64,000 bases of DNA from Acanthosoma haemorrhoidale. Lineage: Eukaryota > Arthropoda > Insecta > Hemiptera > Acanthosomatidae. Both the position numbers and the translations under genes were made by a program. The notes beneath the pieces are model-generated. The model had not been told where the DNA came from, made no database searches, and saw only the letters and a list, made by a program, of their open reading frames with translations. The stretch is from NCBI GenBank assembly GCA_930367205.1, contig OV884011.1, forward strand, positions 91,993,474 to 92,057,473, written 5' to 3'. Shown here one piece after another: positions 12,933 through 25,754 of this stretch; the stretch's first letter is position 1, and each line of letters opens with the position of its first letter.

Positions 12933-14429
12933 TATATATATTATAAGTTAAATTGCAACATTTCTTCTTATTTTTTCATAATGACAAGCAGAACAACTGT
13001 ATTTTGTATGCTAGAGTCAAGAGCTGGAATGTGTTTAAGTGGAGGAAGTGCATTGCGGACTGAGCCACTCAAGTGTGTAGGAACTCAACCCGATGCCTCT
13101 TCTACTATACTCTATGGTTTAAGATCCCACCACCTGTGAAACGAATTCTGGCAAAGTGTGGACATTCATCAATCTTCCCCATGACCACAAGAGTTGTGCT
13201 CCCAACCTAAAAACTGCAAAACTCTTTCTCTGGTTAATACAGCTGTAGAACGCACCAAAATTATTTTAAAATCAAATAAGTAAACATGGCAATGATTACA
13301 AGGAGATGGCCTCTCGATTTGTGTCAAATCATTAATCCTTATTTCTTAAGCACTCTGTAGGATTCTTTCAGTTTTCATTCTCTGAATTTAATTCCTGTAA
13401 ACGAAATTATAAAAGATGTGGTATAAATTAACGTCAGTGAAATAGTACAATTTCTTTAGCAGAGCAAGTAAAATATCTGGCGGGATGTCAAGGAGCTGAA
13501 TATACTGCGTAGGGTAAAGGGGGGGGGTCAGAGGGTAAAGGACAATACCGTTAAGATATAGAGGAAAACAATCCTTGCCTTCCCTGGGGCACTTTGTGCT
13601 CCCGGTATCCACCCACCAGCTCCAAGCTCTGCCCTGATGTGACAAAAGAGTCAGAGTTCTTTCTTGTAAAACAAAGCCTAAAGGATTTCTGTCTCTGGAG
13701 CTTTGCCCATGTCGGGGTTGAACACGGAGCGGTGTTTCTTAGCGATTCAAATGAGACCATTTAAGGCGGCAGGGAGCACAGCTACGGTATCTATTATCAT
13801 ACAATTACTGAAGCTTTACCAGTCAATAATGTAATCACAATAACCGGAGCCCCTCTTTAGCATACCCGCCTAATGATGAGCATAACACAGCCTCTACGCA
13901 CCCGTGCTTCGCTCTTCAAATTTCGGTCGTTGCATAATTTCGATTCAATCCATTGAAAAATTACCATTGTTTGACTTGTAAGCAACTTTCTAACTAATAA
14001 TTATAAAGCATAAACGGTCATACTTCATGTTCATATTGGAACGTCAAGAGGAGATGAAATACTAAAGCAAGAGAAAGATAAAACACTTATTGTTTCACTG
14101 CAGTCACTTAGTCTCCTTGGATTCAAGGTTATCAAATATCAGCAGTCAAAACTAGGCAATCTAGATTTACAGGCAAGATTGCCTCATAAAAAGGTTTAGT
14201 AATTTTGATTGCAAGGTAACGTGGTCAATTAATGCCTAATGTTGTCGAATTTTGGCAATCCTTAGATTAAATGATAAATCAAAGGAAAAAAATACCAAAT
14301 GAGACACCTTACATGTTACCAAATTTTAACGTTATCCCACAGTATCAATAATAAGAAATTAACTAACGAAAACCGCTGATAGGGGAAAGAAATGTTAAGC
14401 AGAACTTAAATCTTCAAATTATTTTAACT
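12933..14429. other. Unassigned DNA
   Basis: No gene is recognised. Right after Gypsy copy 3 a TA-rich stretch ends in AAGTTAAATTG, resembling the start of another LTR of this family, but nothing further matches. A GC-richer patch at about 13.54-13.79 kb includes an unrecognised open frame; I see no supporting domain. Confidence 0.5.
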
Positions 14430-15545
14430 TTCATCCCAGGGATTCAAGGTTCGACAAGTGGCCGATTTTCAAAGAGATGACAAACAGTATGATAATTGTT
14501 GCAAGTTGCCTCAACTTTTCTTTGACTTTGAGGATGTGATGGAGCACATGCCGGTACATGTACCCAAGGGTGCAAGTTTAGAAACCTAATCCCAGGCTCG
14601 TACAATGTCCCACTTGACAAGCTTCAGGCATACTAAGACGTATTAACATCACAAACCACGATCATCATACAATGTTTGAAATGCGGTGAACAGCAAATGA
14701 TCGAAGGATGCAAAAATATTCAGGAGTTGCCTGAAGTACGTGCTTTTTGCTATCAACATCAAAAGGTACCATGCCTATAAATATTTAATATATTTTATAT
14801 GTGAAAAAACAAGAATTTTACAAGTCCATTTAATAGTTAACCCTGCATGTTCTGCAATAAGAAAAAAATCATCGAGGTTCTTGAACCATTTTTATGGAAG
14901 CGTATCCTATGCACTGACTCCATAGGCGGAGGATCAACTAACGCAAGCCAAGATATCATCTCAATCTTGCACCCACCCCCCGCACGTACAGATTTAAACA
15001 TCTCCTCTTAATCCGCAATGTAAACATCAAATTCCTCATAGTTATCCACCTTTGAACTCCACAGGTAACCACTAGGCTACTCATTTCAATCATTACCCTT
15101 AAAACTGTTGTCGTATTTCTTCTCGCAAGCCTCGTCTCACATCTCCTTCCTCCACTACTACATGTTGTAACTCCACCATCGCATGGGTAGTGAATATCCC
15201 ATGTGAATCCCTGAACGCAAACGGTGCTCAAAACCTTACTAATGAACTTACGCCACTGTTACTAGACAAAAATATAGACGTGCTTCTTATCACAGAGACA
15301 TTGACTTTGACCCTTCAGTGTTCCTAAATACCTAACTTACAGAACGGACTACACAGAAAGAACAGTTCATGCTTGCTACGGTCTTCACATTCCCAATTCA
15401 CTTTCTCACAATGAAGTTCCCTATCCTATACTCCCGTTAACATTCTATTCCCCGCTACCAGGAATTTTCTCAAACCGTTTGAAGCCTACTACCAACCCAC
15501 CAAACCGTTTTTCTAAAGCCACCAATATCTTCAATTTAATGTCAT
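14430..15545 (+). mobile_element. Ancient Jockey-clade LINE relic (ORF1 end and endonuclease)
   Basis: A heavily decayed copy of a relative of the LINE family here. On the plus strand around 14437 the translation runs GFKVRQVADFQRDD then LPQLFFDFED, matching the ORF1 region before the zinc knuckles. At about 14600-14735 a broken knuckle (QC...QA.G..HTK.Y, then CLKCGEQQMIEGC) follows. From about 15205 ORF2 begins (NANGAQNLTNELTPLLLDKN, IDVLLITET), continues with YLTYRTDY...H.C and ends near AYYQPTK, i.e. inside the endonuclease domain. Several stops and frameshifts exist. The reverse transcriptase part is absent. It diverges far more than copies A-C and predates them. Confidence 0.75.
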
Positions 15546-18214
15546 ATTGGATGTGACTGGAAAGCATTTTTATTTAAACTATCAAATAACCAATTAATTA
15601 TAAGAAATATCATAAAGAAGTCATAAACCCAACTTCATATGAGGTCCTGTTAAGTCTCTTTGCAGTGTTAATTACATTCACCCAGTAGCCAGCTTTAACT
15701 GGTAATAGGTGGGAGCTTTCTAAAGCTAGTTAAAACCTAAGCCCACTCAGCTATGGAATGCTATTGTTTCCGATATTGGCTTATATTGAAACTTGGTCTC
15801 TCCTGGTTTTCATCTGCACATTACTAAGTTCCGCTCCAATCTCTCTATTTAAATTTAAATTTCCATATCCAATCATATTTTTATCAATATTAATTCATTT
15901 TATGACAGTATTAATGACAATATTGTAATATTTATCTATTGTGGAAGCATTATACTGTCTAAATCGTCATCTTTGAATTAGCATTGGCCAAGATACATGT
16001 CACATTTATTTAGCGCTGAATGGCCTGTAATGATACAGATTTGAACATTCTCCTAACGCAAATTTATGATTTCATTTTTATCATAACGCTTAGAACTACA
16101 GTTGATGATATCAAATGATTAATCTCGTAAACTCTGTTTAAAAAATTGTATCTAAAATTTACTTTTAGGAAAAGGCGCAATATACAGTTGATATTTATAT
16201 TTACTTCAAAATTAAATGCTGATCTTTCCTTGCGTCAAATATTTTACAGCAGGAATACAAGGGAACCTTAATTGGGCCTAAACAAAGGGTCATAATGCCA
16301 GGGCAAATATTTCCCTAGGGAGTGGGGTGGGGTACTAGGCTGTAAATAAAATATGAAGGAAATATTAAAGAGGATTAGAGAAAGATTTGCTTCGTTTTTT
16401 GTTTTTTTTTAACTCATTCTCTTCTCTTCTCTTATCTCGCTTACACTCGGCTGAACTTCACTAGTAATTTTTAATTGGCATACCTTTTTACTTTTTTTCT
16501 AGTAATTATCAAGTATTAATATTTTATCTTTTAGGTTCAAAACAAAGAAAGGTAAAATGTAAGGTAAAATGTCATCATAACTACTAAGCCAGGGAGATGC
16601 TCTACTTTCAAACAGGTATGGAACAATCTTGTTTTGTCTGTGCTATAAAATATCGGTTTTAAAATTGTAAAAATACATCAAACAACAATTCAAATGATTC
16701 TGGTTGTATGTTGAAATGTATGTTGTATGTTGTAAAAATTCAATTTGAGAAATACCATAAATAGAATCTGAGAGCTTAGAAAATTTATAATGTTCTGGAT
16801 ATTTTCCAGTTATCCATGAGATATATGAGGTGAGTTATGTGAGAAGACTTTTTAATAAATTATGTTTCCGAACCATAGTCACTTTGTTTCCTTTCATTCG
16901 CTCCTACGCCCGAAGTAACTCAGGGTTCCCCCTAATCCTCTGGTCATAATTATTCTAGATTTCGTTAAACTATAAGAAAAATGTACGTTCAAAAACGACT
17001 GAAGCTCAAGAAGAGGTGCTTAAAATTAACTTTATATTTCCTAAAAAGGCATACTTGAAAGATTTTACGTATGACATTTTTTAATACCACGAATTATTTT
17101 TGTAAAACGTACGCTACAATTAACACTTAGTAGTTAATTACTTGGCCTAGTGAACATTTTTAATATGTAAGAAATATCTGATGGTTCGTGAACGATTTTT
17201 TAATTTGGTTCCCAGAACAAAATTCGTATGATTCATTATGAGCCAACATTTGTGAACCACCTTTATACTTACCTCTATGGGATGGCTTCCAAGTGTCTCC
17301 TTTCTTTGATCATGCAGTATTAAGTTTTAACCCTTAAGGTTTGTCTGAAGCATACTCGCAGAACGTTTCAACAGAGCTCGTGATTTAGCATTTCATCTAG
17401 TTGCATCTATATCCCTTAAAATATTCCCTAACATTTCTTAAGATGGCACTTAAAGATGAGTTAATAAGTTAACGGTTGAATAATAGTAGTTAACAGACAA
17501 TAATTCACGTTTATCAGCATTTTATCAGCTAAACATATTTTTCATATATGTAATCTACTTGAAAACAGTATTTTCTTGGCTTATCTCTTTAGCTCCATTG
17601 TTATACGTTGAGAAAACGTGTTTTCGCTTTGTTTTCCCACTTCGTATACGTAGAGCATCTGGTTCTTACTTATCTTTGTTTGTTGGCATTTCTGCAATAA
17701 TCAATGACAAAACATCCTATTTGTATGCAGTCAGCATACAACCTCTCCTTCTACTGATGTGGGTATTCTCTGTTTTCTGCTTTGTTCGTACTGCTGTGTT
17801 TTTTTTATAGGGGTATACATATTGTAACTATATAAACAATAATTTATTATTACTGTTTCCATCACTATCAGAAAAATAATTAAGGTCAATATATAATAAT
17901 AATATTTATGAGAAATAAAAGTCAATATTTTTACTTAGACACATTATTTATAGGTTTTAGGTATAAACGATTTAACTGATATTTCATAAACTAGTATGAC
18001 CAGGACTGATCATCATCGTAACTGTACCATTACCCAAGTGATTTGATGTCAATTCTAAATTTTTAACCACTCGACAATGAAATTGGAACTTGCTAAAGCG
18101 TTTTTAGTATGACATTACAAATACGAGTATATATAGTGACACTAAAGCTGTACTTTATTTCAAAGCGTAATTTAATGTATAAATATACAAAACCAGCTAT
18201 ACTTATTTAATAAA
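15546..18214. other. Unassigned AT-rich DNA
   Basis: Very AT-rich sequence with no recognisable gene, RNA or repeat family. Homopolymer T runs lie near 16.40 and 17.80 kb. Frames in this stretch look like chance openings. Confidence 0.55.
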
Positions 18215-18216
18215 TA

Positions 18217-19083
18217 ATGAGCAAAATTATAGGTACCGGAAAATATACTTGCCTCAATCGCTCTAGGGATACAAAAATTTCCCCAGACACTCTCGATGCT
18301 TATCGAGCGATTGTTAAATATTTGAATGAAACCAATGCAGACTTCCATACATATCAGCTGAAGCAAGAACGATCGCTACGAGTAGTGATAAGAAATCTGA
18401 ACCCGACCACAACAGCTGATGAAATTGAAGACGAACTCTCAGCTCTGGGATTAAAAATTCGCCTAATAACGAATGTTTTACGTGAGGACAGGCAAAAAGA
18501 CGAATCCATCAAAACGACGTTACCGTTATTCTTTGTCGATCTCGAGTGGACATCTGGCGTAGAGAAAATATATGACTTAACAAACCTGTACTACACAAGA
18601 ATACAGGTCGAAAAACCTTACCCCAAAAGAGACATCGTCAAATGCCATAATTGCCAGGCATATGGGCACACAAAATCGCACTGCCACCACCCTCCTAGGT
18701 GTGTAAAGTGTAGTGGGCAGCACAAAAGCGAATTGTGCAAAAAGCCCCTAAAATCGCCTGCTGTATGCGTGCTCTGCCAGCAAGACTATCCGGCCAACTA
18801 CAAGGGCTGCGAGGCATATAGAGTTCTGAAGTCCAGGAGCGAGCAACGTCGTCGGCCAGAAGAAGAAAAGCCAGTGACAGGTAGCTCAAGAAGCGCCCCC
18901 GCCAGAAATTTGAGGCTTTCTGTCTCTTTTGCTGATGCCGTTTGGAACAGAGAGCAGTCACAGGCACTGCCCACTACTCGGAATAGAGCTATGGGGGACA
19001 GGAAAAAAGTCGAACATCAAGCGTATCCAATCCTTTCAATCAAAAGTCCTGAGAACAATAGTAAATGCCCCTTATTATGTTAG
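18217..19083 (+). pseudogene. LINE copy A ORF1 (gag-like, CCHC knuckles), truncated and fused
   Basis: The open frame has 288 codons. Residues ~40-125 are the PRE_C2HC-type region found before the knuckles of Jockey-like ORF1 proteins (RSLRVVIRNL, LPLFFVDLE, GVEKIYDL). Three zinc knuckles follow: CHNCQAYGHTKSHC at ~143-156, CVKCSGQHKSELC at ~162-174, and a third at ~184-198 in which the expected histidine is tyrosine (copies B and C have H). The protein should bind LINE RNA as a chaperone. The first ~80 residues seen in copy B are missing, and after ~residue 250 the frame enters ORF2-derived DNA out of phase. This copy alone has the slip site after LPLF intact. Confidence 0.85.
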
Positions 19084-19531
19084 CAACCAAACCCTTCATA
19101 ACGACCTTAATATACCCTACATTCTAGAACTCATCCCTTCCAAGTTTATGAAATTCCACAGTAACCTATGCAACTACCCTAATCCTGTAGCACAGTCATT
19201 GCACTGCGCCACTATAATCCCTATAATCCTCCTCGGAGACTGAAACGGCAGTGGCCTCGTGACCTGCTATAAACGCGTGACAGTGGGAGTCCTGGCAATG
19301 GCCAGTTTCTCCAATCATGTCCTGAGCGTCTGTGGCTCTCGCCCTCTTGGTCAGCCTCCACTGGCTAGTATCCGGTGACGGAGGAGCGTGGGGGACTTCC
19401 CAAGACTTCGCTTTCTCTTCGCATGTGGATTTGGGAGATCTCTGGGCTGTCTGTAAATATTGTATGCATGAGCGAGTGAACGATGAATTGTAAATATGGT
19501 ATCAATGAGAGCATTTATCTTAATTACTTAT

Positions 19532-19547
19532 TGCCTTATAAAAGGCA
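19532..19547 (+). other. Conserved 3' UTR stem-loop of the LINE family (copy A)
   Basis: TGCCTTATAAAAGGCA folds as TGCCTT/AAGGCA with a short loop, about 18 bp before the AATAAA. The same structure is kept at 37663-37678, 26500-26515, 53324-53337 and, on the minus strand, 55479-55494. A role in reverse-transcriptase recognition is an inference from the position. Confidence 0.6.
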
Positions 19548-19567
19548 GATTGTAACTATAGCACAAT

Positions 19568-19603
<36 letters not shown>

Positions 19604-19855
19604 AATAATATACATCATCATGCATTTGGTATAGCTTTTGAAGAAATAAACAGTAAGAGTATCTGAGAGAGTAGTTTTATTTCTATAATTAGAATTACTA
19701 AGGCCAAATATATTTCTTATAATTGTAACCTCTATGTAATTTATTTTATATAAAAGGCATACCTAAAATCGTACATACGATGATCTTTTGTCAAATAAAT
19801 TAAACCTCGCAAATCCATAGCAAAAACAATTACATGTTAATTTCGAGTTAATATT

Positions 19856-20045
19856 TTTATTTTTTTTTTCTTAGCTCTCTAATTATAAGATTAAGGACGA
19901 GGGAAAAATAAAGGAATATTTGGGTTGAGCGGATCCTTGTACTAGGAGTACCTGCTTGAAGGTGGTGTTAGGGAATTAAGGAGTGTGGGAAGCCTCGGTA
20001 GAGGTTGATTGTTGCGGTACAGTGGTGAGAGTCCTTTCGAGTAAA
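19856..20045 (-). repeat. SINE-like repeat, copy 1
   Basis: Read on the minus strand it contains GGACTCTCACCACTGT, CCGAGG, CCCACACTCCTTA, then CCCAAATA, TTCCTTTATTTTTCC and AGAGCTAAG followed by an A-rich tail (the T run at 19856-19870). The same ordered blocks occur at 27.94-28.11, 30.74-30.87 and 31.38-31.66 kb. There is no coding capacity. Confidence 0.6.
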
Positions 20046-20259
20046 TAATAATAACTATATATGCAACTAAATAGAAAATTAGATTAAGACAGGAACGTTA
20101 AACTCTCAACATCTTAATAAATTGTTAATAGTAATATATATTTGTATATTTTTATTTACTTTAGTTTTAATATTTATTTTAATTACTCGTACGCTTAAAG
20201 TTTTTTAAATATTCAATAACCTTAACACAAACTCAAGATAACGACTCATCCAACGTAAG

Positions 20260-20670
20260 GTGATTCCATTGAAAAATAATATTGCTTTTGCTAACGCAAT
20301 CGGTGCAACGATTCAAGACCTACACAGCACCGATAAAACCATCTATGCAAGTGGACGTAAAATCTTTGTAGCTTGCTCCCTCCCATATTTGGCAAGGCAA
20401 CCAGTAAGCAGATCGAGCTACCCGAAAAGCTGGTTCTGGTTTGCAGGCCATGAAAATGATTATGTATGGAATGAGTTATGGCATCAGTCAAGAAGCAGGT
20501 TCATCATGGGCGAAAATTGAACTTAAATAGCAACCGCTAGAATGACTCTCAAAAATACCCATTTGCGAATAGGTCATATTGGACTGACCCACAAGTACCT
20601 TCTTGTCAACCTCAATAGACCAACTAACTTCATCACATTTGCCGTAAGTTGCAAATTTGACTAATAGTCC
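20260..20670 (+). pseudogene. Relic of a LINE ORF2 C-terminus (RNase H / RIGH region)
   Basis: A single frame with two stops carries WFWFAGHENDYVWNE, reminiscent of the WVPGHVGI.GNE end of a LINE RNase H domain, then THLRIGHIGLTHKYLL, close to the LRIGHTRLTHSYLL motif at the end of many Jockey/I/R1-group ORF2 proteins. Copies A-F have no RNase H, so this comes from a different non-LTR family. The upstream 40 codons are not recognisable. I am fairly sure of the RIGH motif and less sure of the RNase H. Confidence 0.55.
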
Positions 20671-21945
20671 AAGCCAGAAAAACATTGGATAAAAATATTC
20701 GGAACTTTCTTAGACGAATTAGATACCACCCAGAGATACAAAAACTTCCGTCACTATTAGTCATTCTTACTTATTGCAATGTAGTGATAATATTTTTAAA
20801 AAAAATGGTTTTATTGCTTCCGTGAAATATTATCCATTACTTTTGCTAAAAATACTTCCTGGCACAGACTTGTAGTTAATTATCTTCGCTTTAGAAGAAA
20901 AACATGACAAATTTTAAAACTTGTTCAAGAACTCAAGCACGTTATCAAGTTTCATTTCATTACGACCACGGAATTGTTCTTAACTCGAAAGACCACCCTA
21001 TTTAATATTAAGGCCACAAATATTTCATTATATTTTCTTCTTAATACTTACTAATCCAATTTAAAGTTTATGATGGAAAAGTATCAAGCCAAGAAAAAAA
21101 GTTATTCTTAAATGTAGCCTCTTAAAAAGTAATCAATTTTGAGAGTAACGACTTTTCTTAAAGTGCTAGAAGAAAAAAAAAGTAATCCGTCAAAATTAAC
21201 CTACTTTATGATACTGACAATTTATCGTAACCTATTGTCAAACCATTTATTAATTCTATTAACTCAAAAGTATTTTTTTTATTTGTTTTACGTAAAAATT
21301 ATTATAATGAAGCCCGGAAAGGGATATCCAGTTTCGTTTTCTAACCATTCAAAGTTTTTTTGTTTTTTTTGGCAATCTGCTCAATGTCGAACTTTTATGA
21401 GCGAATCGTCTAGTTTCAGATAACACTGAAGTTCTTTTGTCTTGTTGCATAAATAATTCGTTTGTTCAACATTAAATGAACGACTACTTGACAGACGACA
21501 CGCTATGTTTTTTTATTAATGTGTATTAATTTACAGAACGAGTTTTGTCGTTCAAGAACTGAAAATAAAAATCCATTGCTGTAAAAAAAAAAATACTTCG
21601 AAGGTATATTCTTCATTCTATTGTTTTCATTCAACAAACTCTTTTCCATCTTCCCTTTAAGCATAATGAAGGCAAGATTACAAAATGAAGGCAGCTCTTG
21701 AATACTTAAGGATTCCCTAGGAGCCGCATCCCCTTCATATCCTTGATATCACATTACTTTTATAGAAGGGGGTGGGGAAAGAAATCCGACAGTACTTTTG
21801 TTTTCTTCCAGGAAAAACTGAATAAAAAGAAAAAATGGAGTGGGCAGTTAAAATAAAACTTCCCTATTAAACAGAGGTCCCCCTGGCACCCCTGAAAGCC
21901 GGTTTACTTCGTCATGTTAAAAAAAAAAAAGGCTAAAAAACCTTG
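20671..21945. other. Unassigned AT-rich DNA
   Basis: Nothing recognised. The sequence is AT-rich with several long A and T runs; short frames lack any domain. Confidence 0.55.
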
Positions 21946-21986
21946 GAGAGGGAGAGAAAGAGTGAGAGAGAGATTGAGATAGAGAG

Positions 21987-22035
<49 letters not shown>

Positions 22036-22053
22036 GAGAGAGAGGGAGAGAGA
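21946..22053. repeat. (GA)n microsatellite
   Basis: Imperfect GA/GATA repeats become a pure (GA)n core around 21990-22032, followed by further GA-rich sequence. The serine-leucine open frame on the minus strand here is an artefact of the repeat. Confidence 0.9.
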
Positions 22054-22623
22054 CTGGGCAAAAAGAGGAGGGAGGAAGAGTGGCATCCTAAGCTCCAGCC
22101 CCACTTATATCATAAAAAAATGAGAACAAAAATAAAACTGAAACTGAGGATAACAAAGACTGCAGACAATGGTCTCCATGATTTAACTCACCGCTGGCGA
22201 GCCGGGCCAAGAAAAGATAATCTGCTTACCTGCGGGATCGCCGCTTTTTATCGAGCGAAGGATGGGCATAATACCATAACCATTGTTCCTACTCGACCTA
22301 ATAATAAAGCAAGTCTCTGCCCAATACCAACTAGTTGAGCCAAGAATCAGTTTGCGAGGATTTTTCCTCATTCATTCAAAGATTTTTCTAATTTTAGCAA
22401 CCAAATTCTGTTTGTATACTACGCAAGGCAACTGTGGTTTTGCAGCGCGGTTATAGAGTCAGGATAATTTCAGTCTTCTAAATACGAGAAAAATATCAGA
22501 TTTTCCGACTCCAGTTTTTGAAATAAAGGTAATACATACTCTTACATTAAAAGAAAAACTAACGATTTTTTGGAGTGGGGGGGATTACTTACACTAAAAG
22601 GCTGTTATTATTTGTTTATTTAG

Positions 22624-22660
22624 CGCCTGATGAAGAGTGACTCTGCGCGTCCCAAGTTTT
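22624..22660 (+). ncRNA. Hammerhead-like core remnant 1 (degenerate)
   Basis: GCGC-CTGATGA is followed by an AGAG/CTCT hairpin with a 3-nt loop and then GCGCGTCCC and an A-rich run. CTGATGA is the first conserved strand of the hammerhead ribozyme and the hairpin sits where stem II should be, but the GAAA box that must follow is absent, so it should be inactive. Similar CCTGATGA...GAAACGCG blocks occur in Penelope-like elements and other arthropod retroelements. Chance resemblance is possible. Confidence 0.35.
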
Positions 22661-25600
22661 AATAAAAAAAATATAGGAAAGCTCACAATTTGTTATTTAT
22701 TTATTAAAATATACAAAAACTTAATTTTACAATAGGAACAGAGCTATGAATGGCAATTAAATATAATTAATCAAACTAAATAAAAACAAATAAAAAATGT
22801 TTAAAAAAAAAAAGCAGTCCTGAATGACTCGTACCTTAGTTCATTAATATAAAGTATCTAAATTCAGAGCACTACCTTTGTCGCAGGAAATTACCCCAGA
22901 GTCATAACCTAAATCGTACTTTTTAGAAATATGTATAACTAATATGAACTTTGATGACATGAAGAGGAAGGTGAAGGCACAATATCGAGACGCGATTGAG
23001 CCCCAGCCAAAATTTCGATGTAGGTTTGTTAAAAACATTGTGATTTTGGAATAACTGTGTGATATATATTACAAAACCTACCTAAGTTATTAGCTAGCCA
23101 CACTCAAACGAATTTTGTGGACTGACCAGTACCGTGGACTAGATCTATGGTTTTTTCTCCAGTTCAGATACCCTTCCTGTTCTTGCCCACTAACGTACAT
23201 GACTTGTCCGTTAAAATTGGTTTTCTTCGGGCCCACGCAGATCCGCAGGCCTAGGACTTTCGTGCTTGGTGGAAAGGCCAAAGAGACGGCACGGTTTCAG
23301 TGTTGCATATATGCACACTGAGAGGTCGCCGGGACTGTCAGTCCAACCATACGTGGACGTTGACTTGACTGGGATCCCGCCCCTCCCATATCCGTCACAT
23401 ATATCTGTCTCTAACGCAGCTCACCACTAACGTACAGGCAAGCCGGTGACCCGTTTTCATAGAAAAAACCGTTCGTGTGTAGCTCGAGTTTCACCTGGTT
23501 TTCCATCTCGGTCATTGAAAAGGCAGGCTTTTTGGGTGTTACGTGCGGTTTTCCCGTCCCGATTGATTCAGCAGTGGGATGGTGGAAGCAAGTCAAAGTT
23601 GTTCTATTTGTTTCCATCTAGTGAAGTCCACTGCCCACCAAAGGTTCCGTATAACCTGAACCAAGACAATTATTGTGGTTGCGTTTTACATATTATAGAT
23701 TGCGTACCAATTCGCGGGCGTTTGTCTGGGTGAAATTGATTCCATCGAAGATTTTTAAATTCGGTTTGAAGGTTTCTTGCAACTCGTTAGGTGGCAGTTT
23801 TTTTTATTAAAGTATTGCCCATTGATGAGTCAATGAAGAGAGTTAATTCTTTAACGTTGTGAGTGAATGACATCAAGATCAACTTAAAGCTTAAATATCT
23901 CAGCGATTCCTTAATAAATCGTAAAAGTTAGCGAAACTGGCCTAAGTTTTAGCAATTTTAATTACTATCCGTACTTCCCATTAAAAAATTTCAACTTAGA
24001 AATAACCGATATATTTGACTAATCATGGAACATATCATGGGACATAAGACCTGAGTGTAAGTACATATTTTCCCTTGCAAAACAAATATGTACGTGCGGA
24101 ATTTTGGCATGAGATGGTCAAACAGACAGCATTCTAAAAAATTACTATCTAGTCGGTTTGTGTGTGTGTTTGCTGTATGCGCCCAGACTGTTAGTCACCT
24201 CGGGAAATTGAATAATTCTTTAAAGCAGAAATTTTACAACTTCATTTTCTTGTTAGTCACCTAAAAACTTACTGGAAAGTTACATTTTCTATTGCACACA
24301 GTTTTAGTAGGGATGAACCCCTCCTCCCCTTTCCCTCTTTTACACTGATGTTCCATAGTTACTTTATAGGGTGTATATTATGTACAATAATTATAGCAGT
24401 ACTAGGGACAATCATTTTCACCACATATTTCATTTGTTTAGTTTAGTGTTTCAGTTGTATTATAACGATTTTGTTTATTTTTATTATTCTTTGATATTTA
24501 TGTACATTTATTTCATTAATTAATTTCCACTCATTATTATTATTTATATTGTATTTTAATTCCTAAGATTAAAATTCTATATTGCGTCTATGGATTCATA
24601 ACGTTCGCTGTGTACTATGGTGGACCCTTTAATTCCATATATTAGGATCAGCTTTGTTTGATTAGTGAAGTATTTGTTCGTTCCTTTCGGAAGCCGGAAG
24701 AGAGGATCTTTACAAAACTTCGGACTAGAATATCTCAACAACTATAACCATGAAAAATGTACAGGTGTAAGCTATAAAAATACATGGATTTTTTTAATTT
24801 TTAAAATTATATACAAGCAAACACTATTTGGATATGCAATAATTACATAAGAAAATAATAGGAATTTTAATGAACTATCCTGTTCAAAGTTGTGTAATTT
24901 TGGTAGTAATTAAATAACTCCTCTTTCATTTATTGAATTTAAATCATTCCTAAAACCAGCTGTTTTGTGTGGCTATTATTAAATAAACAAAACTGTTACA
25001 TTTGTATTCACATTTATTAATCATAATTACATCACAGCAGCTCATGGCAACTACGACTCTAAACACAGCTCCTTGATAACAACATATAACCATACAAAAA
25101 GGTAACGACAGTGTTGTCACCATATTCTAAAATATACAACATACAATATCCAAACACCAGCTGCAGATAGAAATGTTATTTTATTTACCAGTCTGTCTAT
25201 TTTTTTTTTTTTTTTTTAAGATCATCATTTAACAGAACAAAACTCAATCCTTACAAGGAATAATAAGAAGGAGTGAAACAAGAGTTGAATTCCAATCAAT
25301 TGAAAGTTATAAAGTTTATTACTGCCAAGCAATCAGGTAGGCTGTGGTGGAAAAGTAAACCGAAGTAGTCAAGTTAACAAGAGAGTCGCAGCCATTGTTT
25401 TATTAACGAGTGAATGGTGCCGCCTGGGATGGGACAGTGGTCGGGCCTTCCTCTCCAACCACCTTAACTGGCTACCGACTAATTGGAAATGCTGCTCCTA
25501 GCTGCTAGCTTGCGTCCAATCCACTTCAAACTTCTGCACCAAATTCCTCAATTCAAGAATTCCATGACTTCTCAGGTACAAGGTCATAATGGACTAGTGG

Positions 25601-25754
25601 CGTTTGCTTGCAGAGCCCTTTCTCACGTCTTTTTAAATCAATTATCGGATGGTATCTTCAAAAATATGTTATATGTATATAATAATATCAATAATTACTA
25701 TTTGAGCTGTGTTTGAGATTGTTATACAATTACTAAGGCACAAAAAAATATTTG

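Larger units (their letters stand above)
18215..19602 (+). mobile_element. LINE copy A: Jockey-clade internal-deletion derivative with TA tail
   Basis: The copy is 5'-truncated in the middle of ORF1, runs through the zinc-knuckle region, then at about 18975-18979 jumps to the last ~100 codons of ORF2 and the complete 3' UTR. Compared with copy B about 2.6 kb is missing (most of the endonuclease and reverse transcriptase). The 3' UTR keeps the stem-loop at 19532-19547 and an AATAAA at 19565, then passes into a TA tract (about 19573-19602). The element cannot move by itself but retains the 3' end that a LINE reverse transcriptase would recognise. Confidence 0.9.

Noticed and set aside
21904..22104. 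Leucine/serine-rich open frame on the minus strand
   Set aside because: It is a translation of the GA microsatellite.
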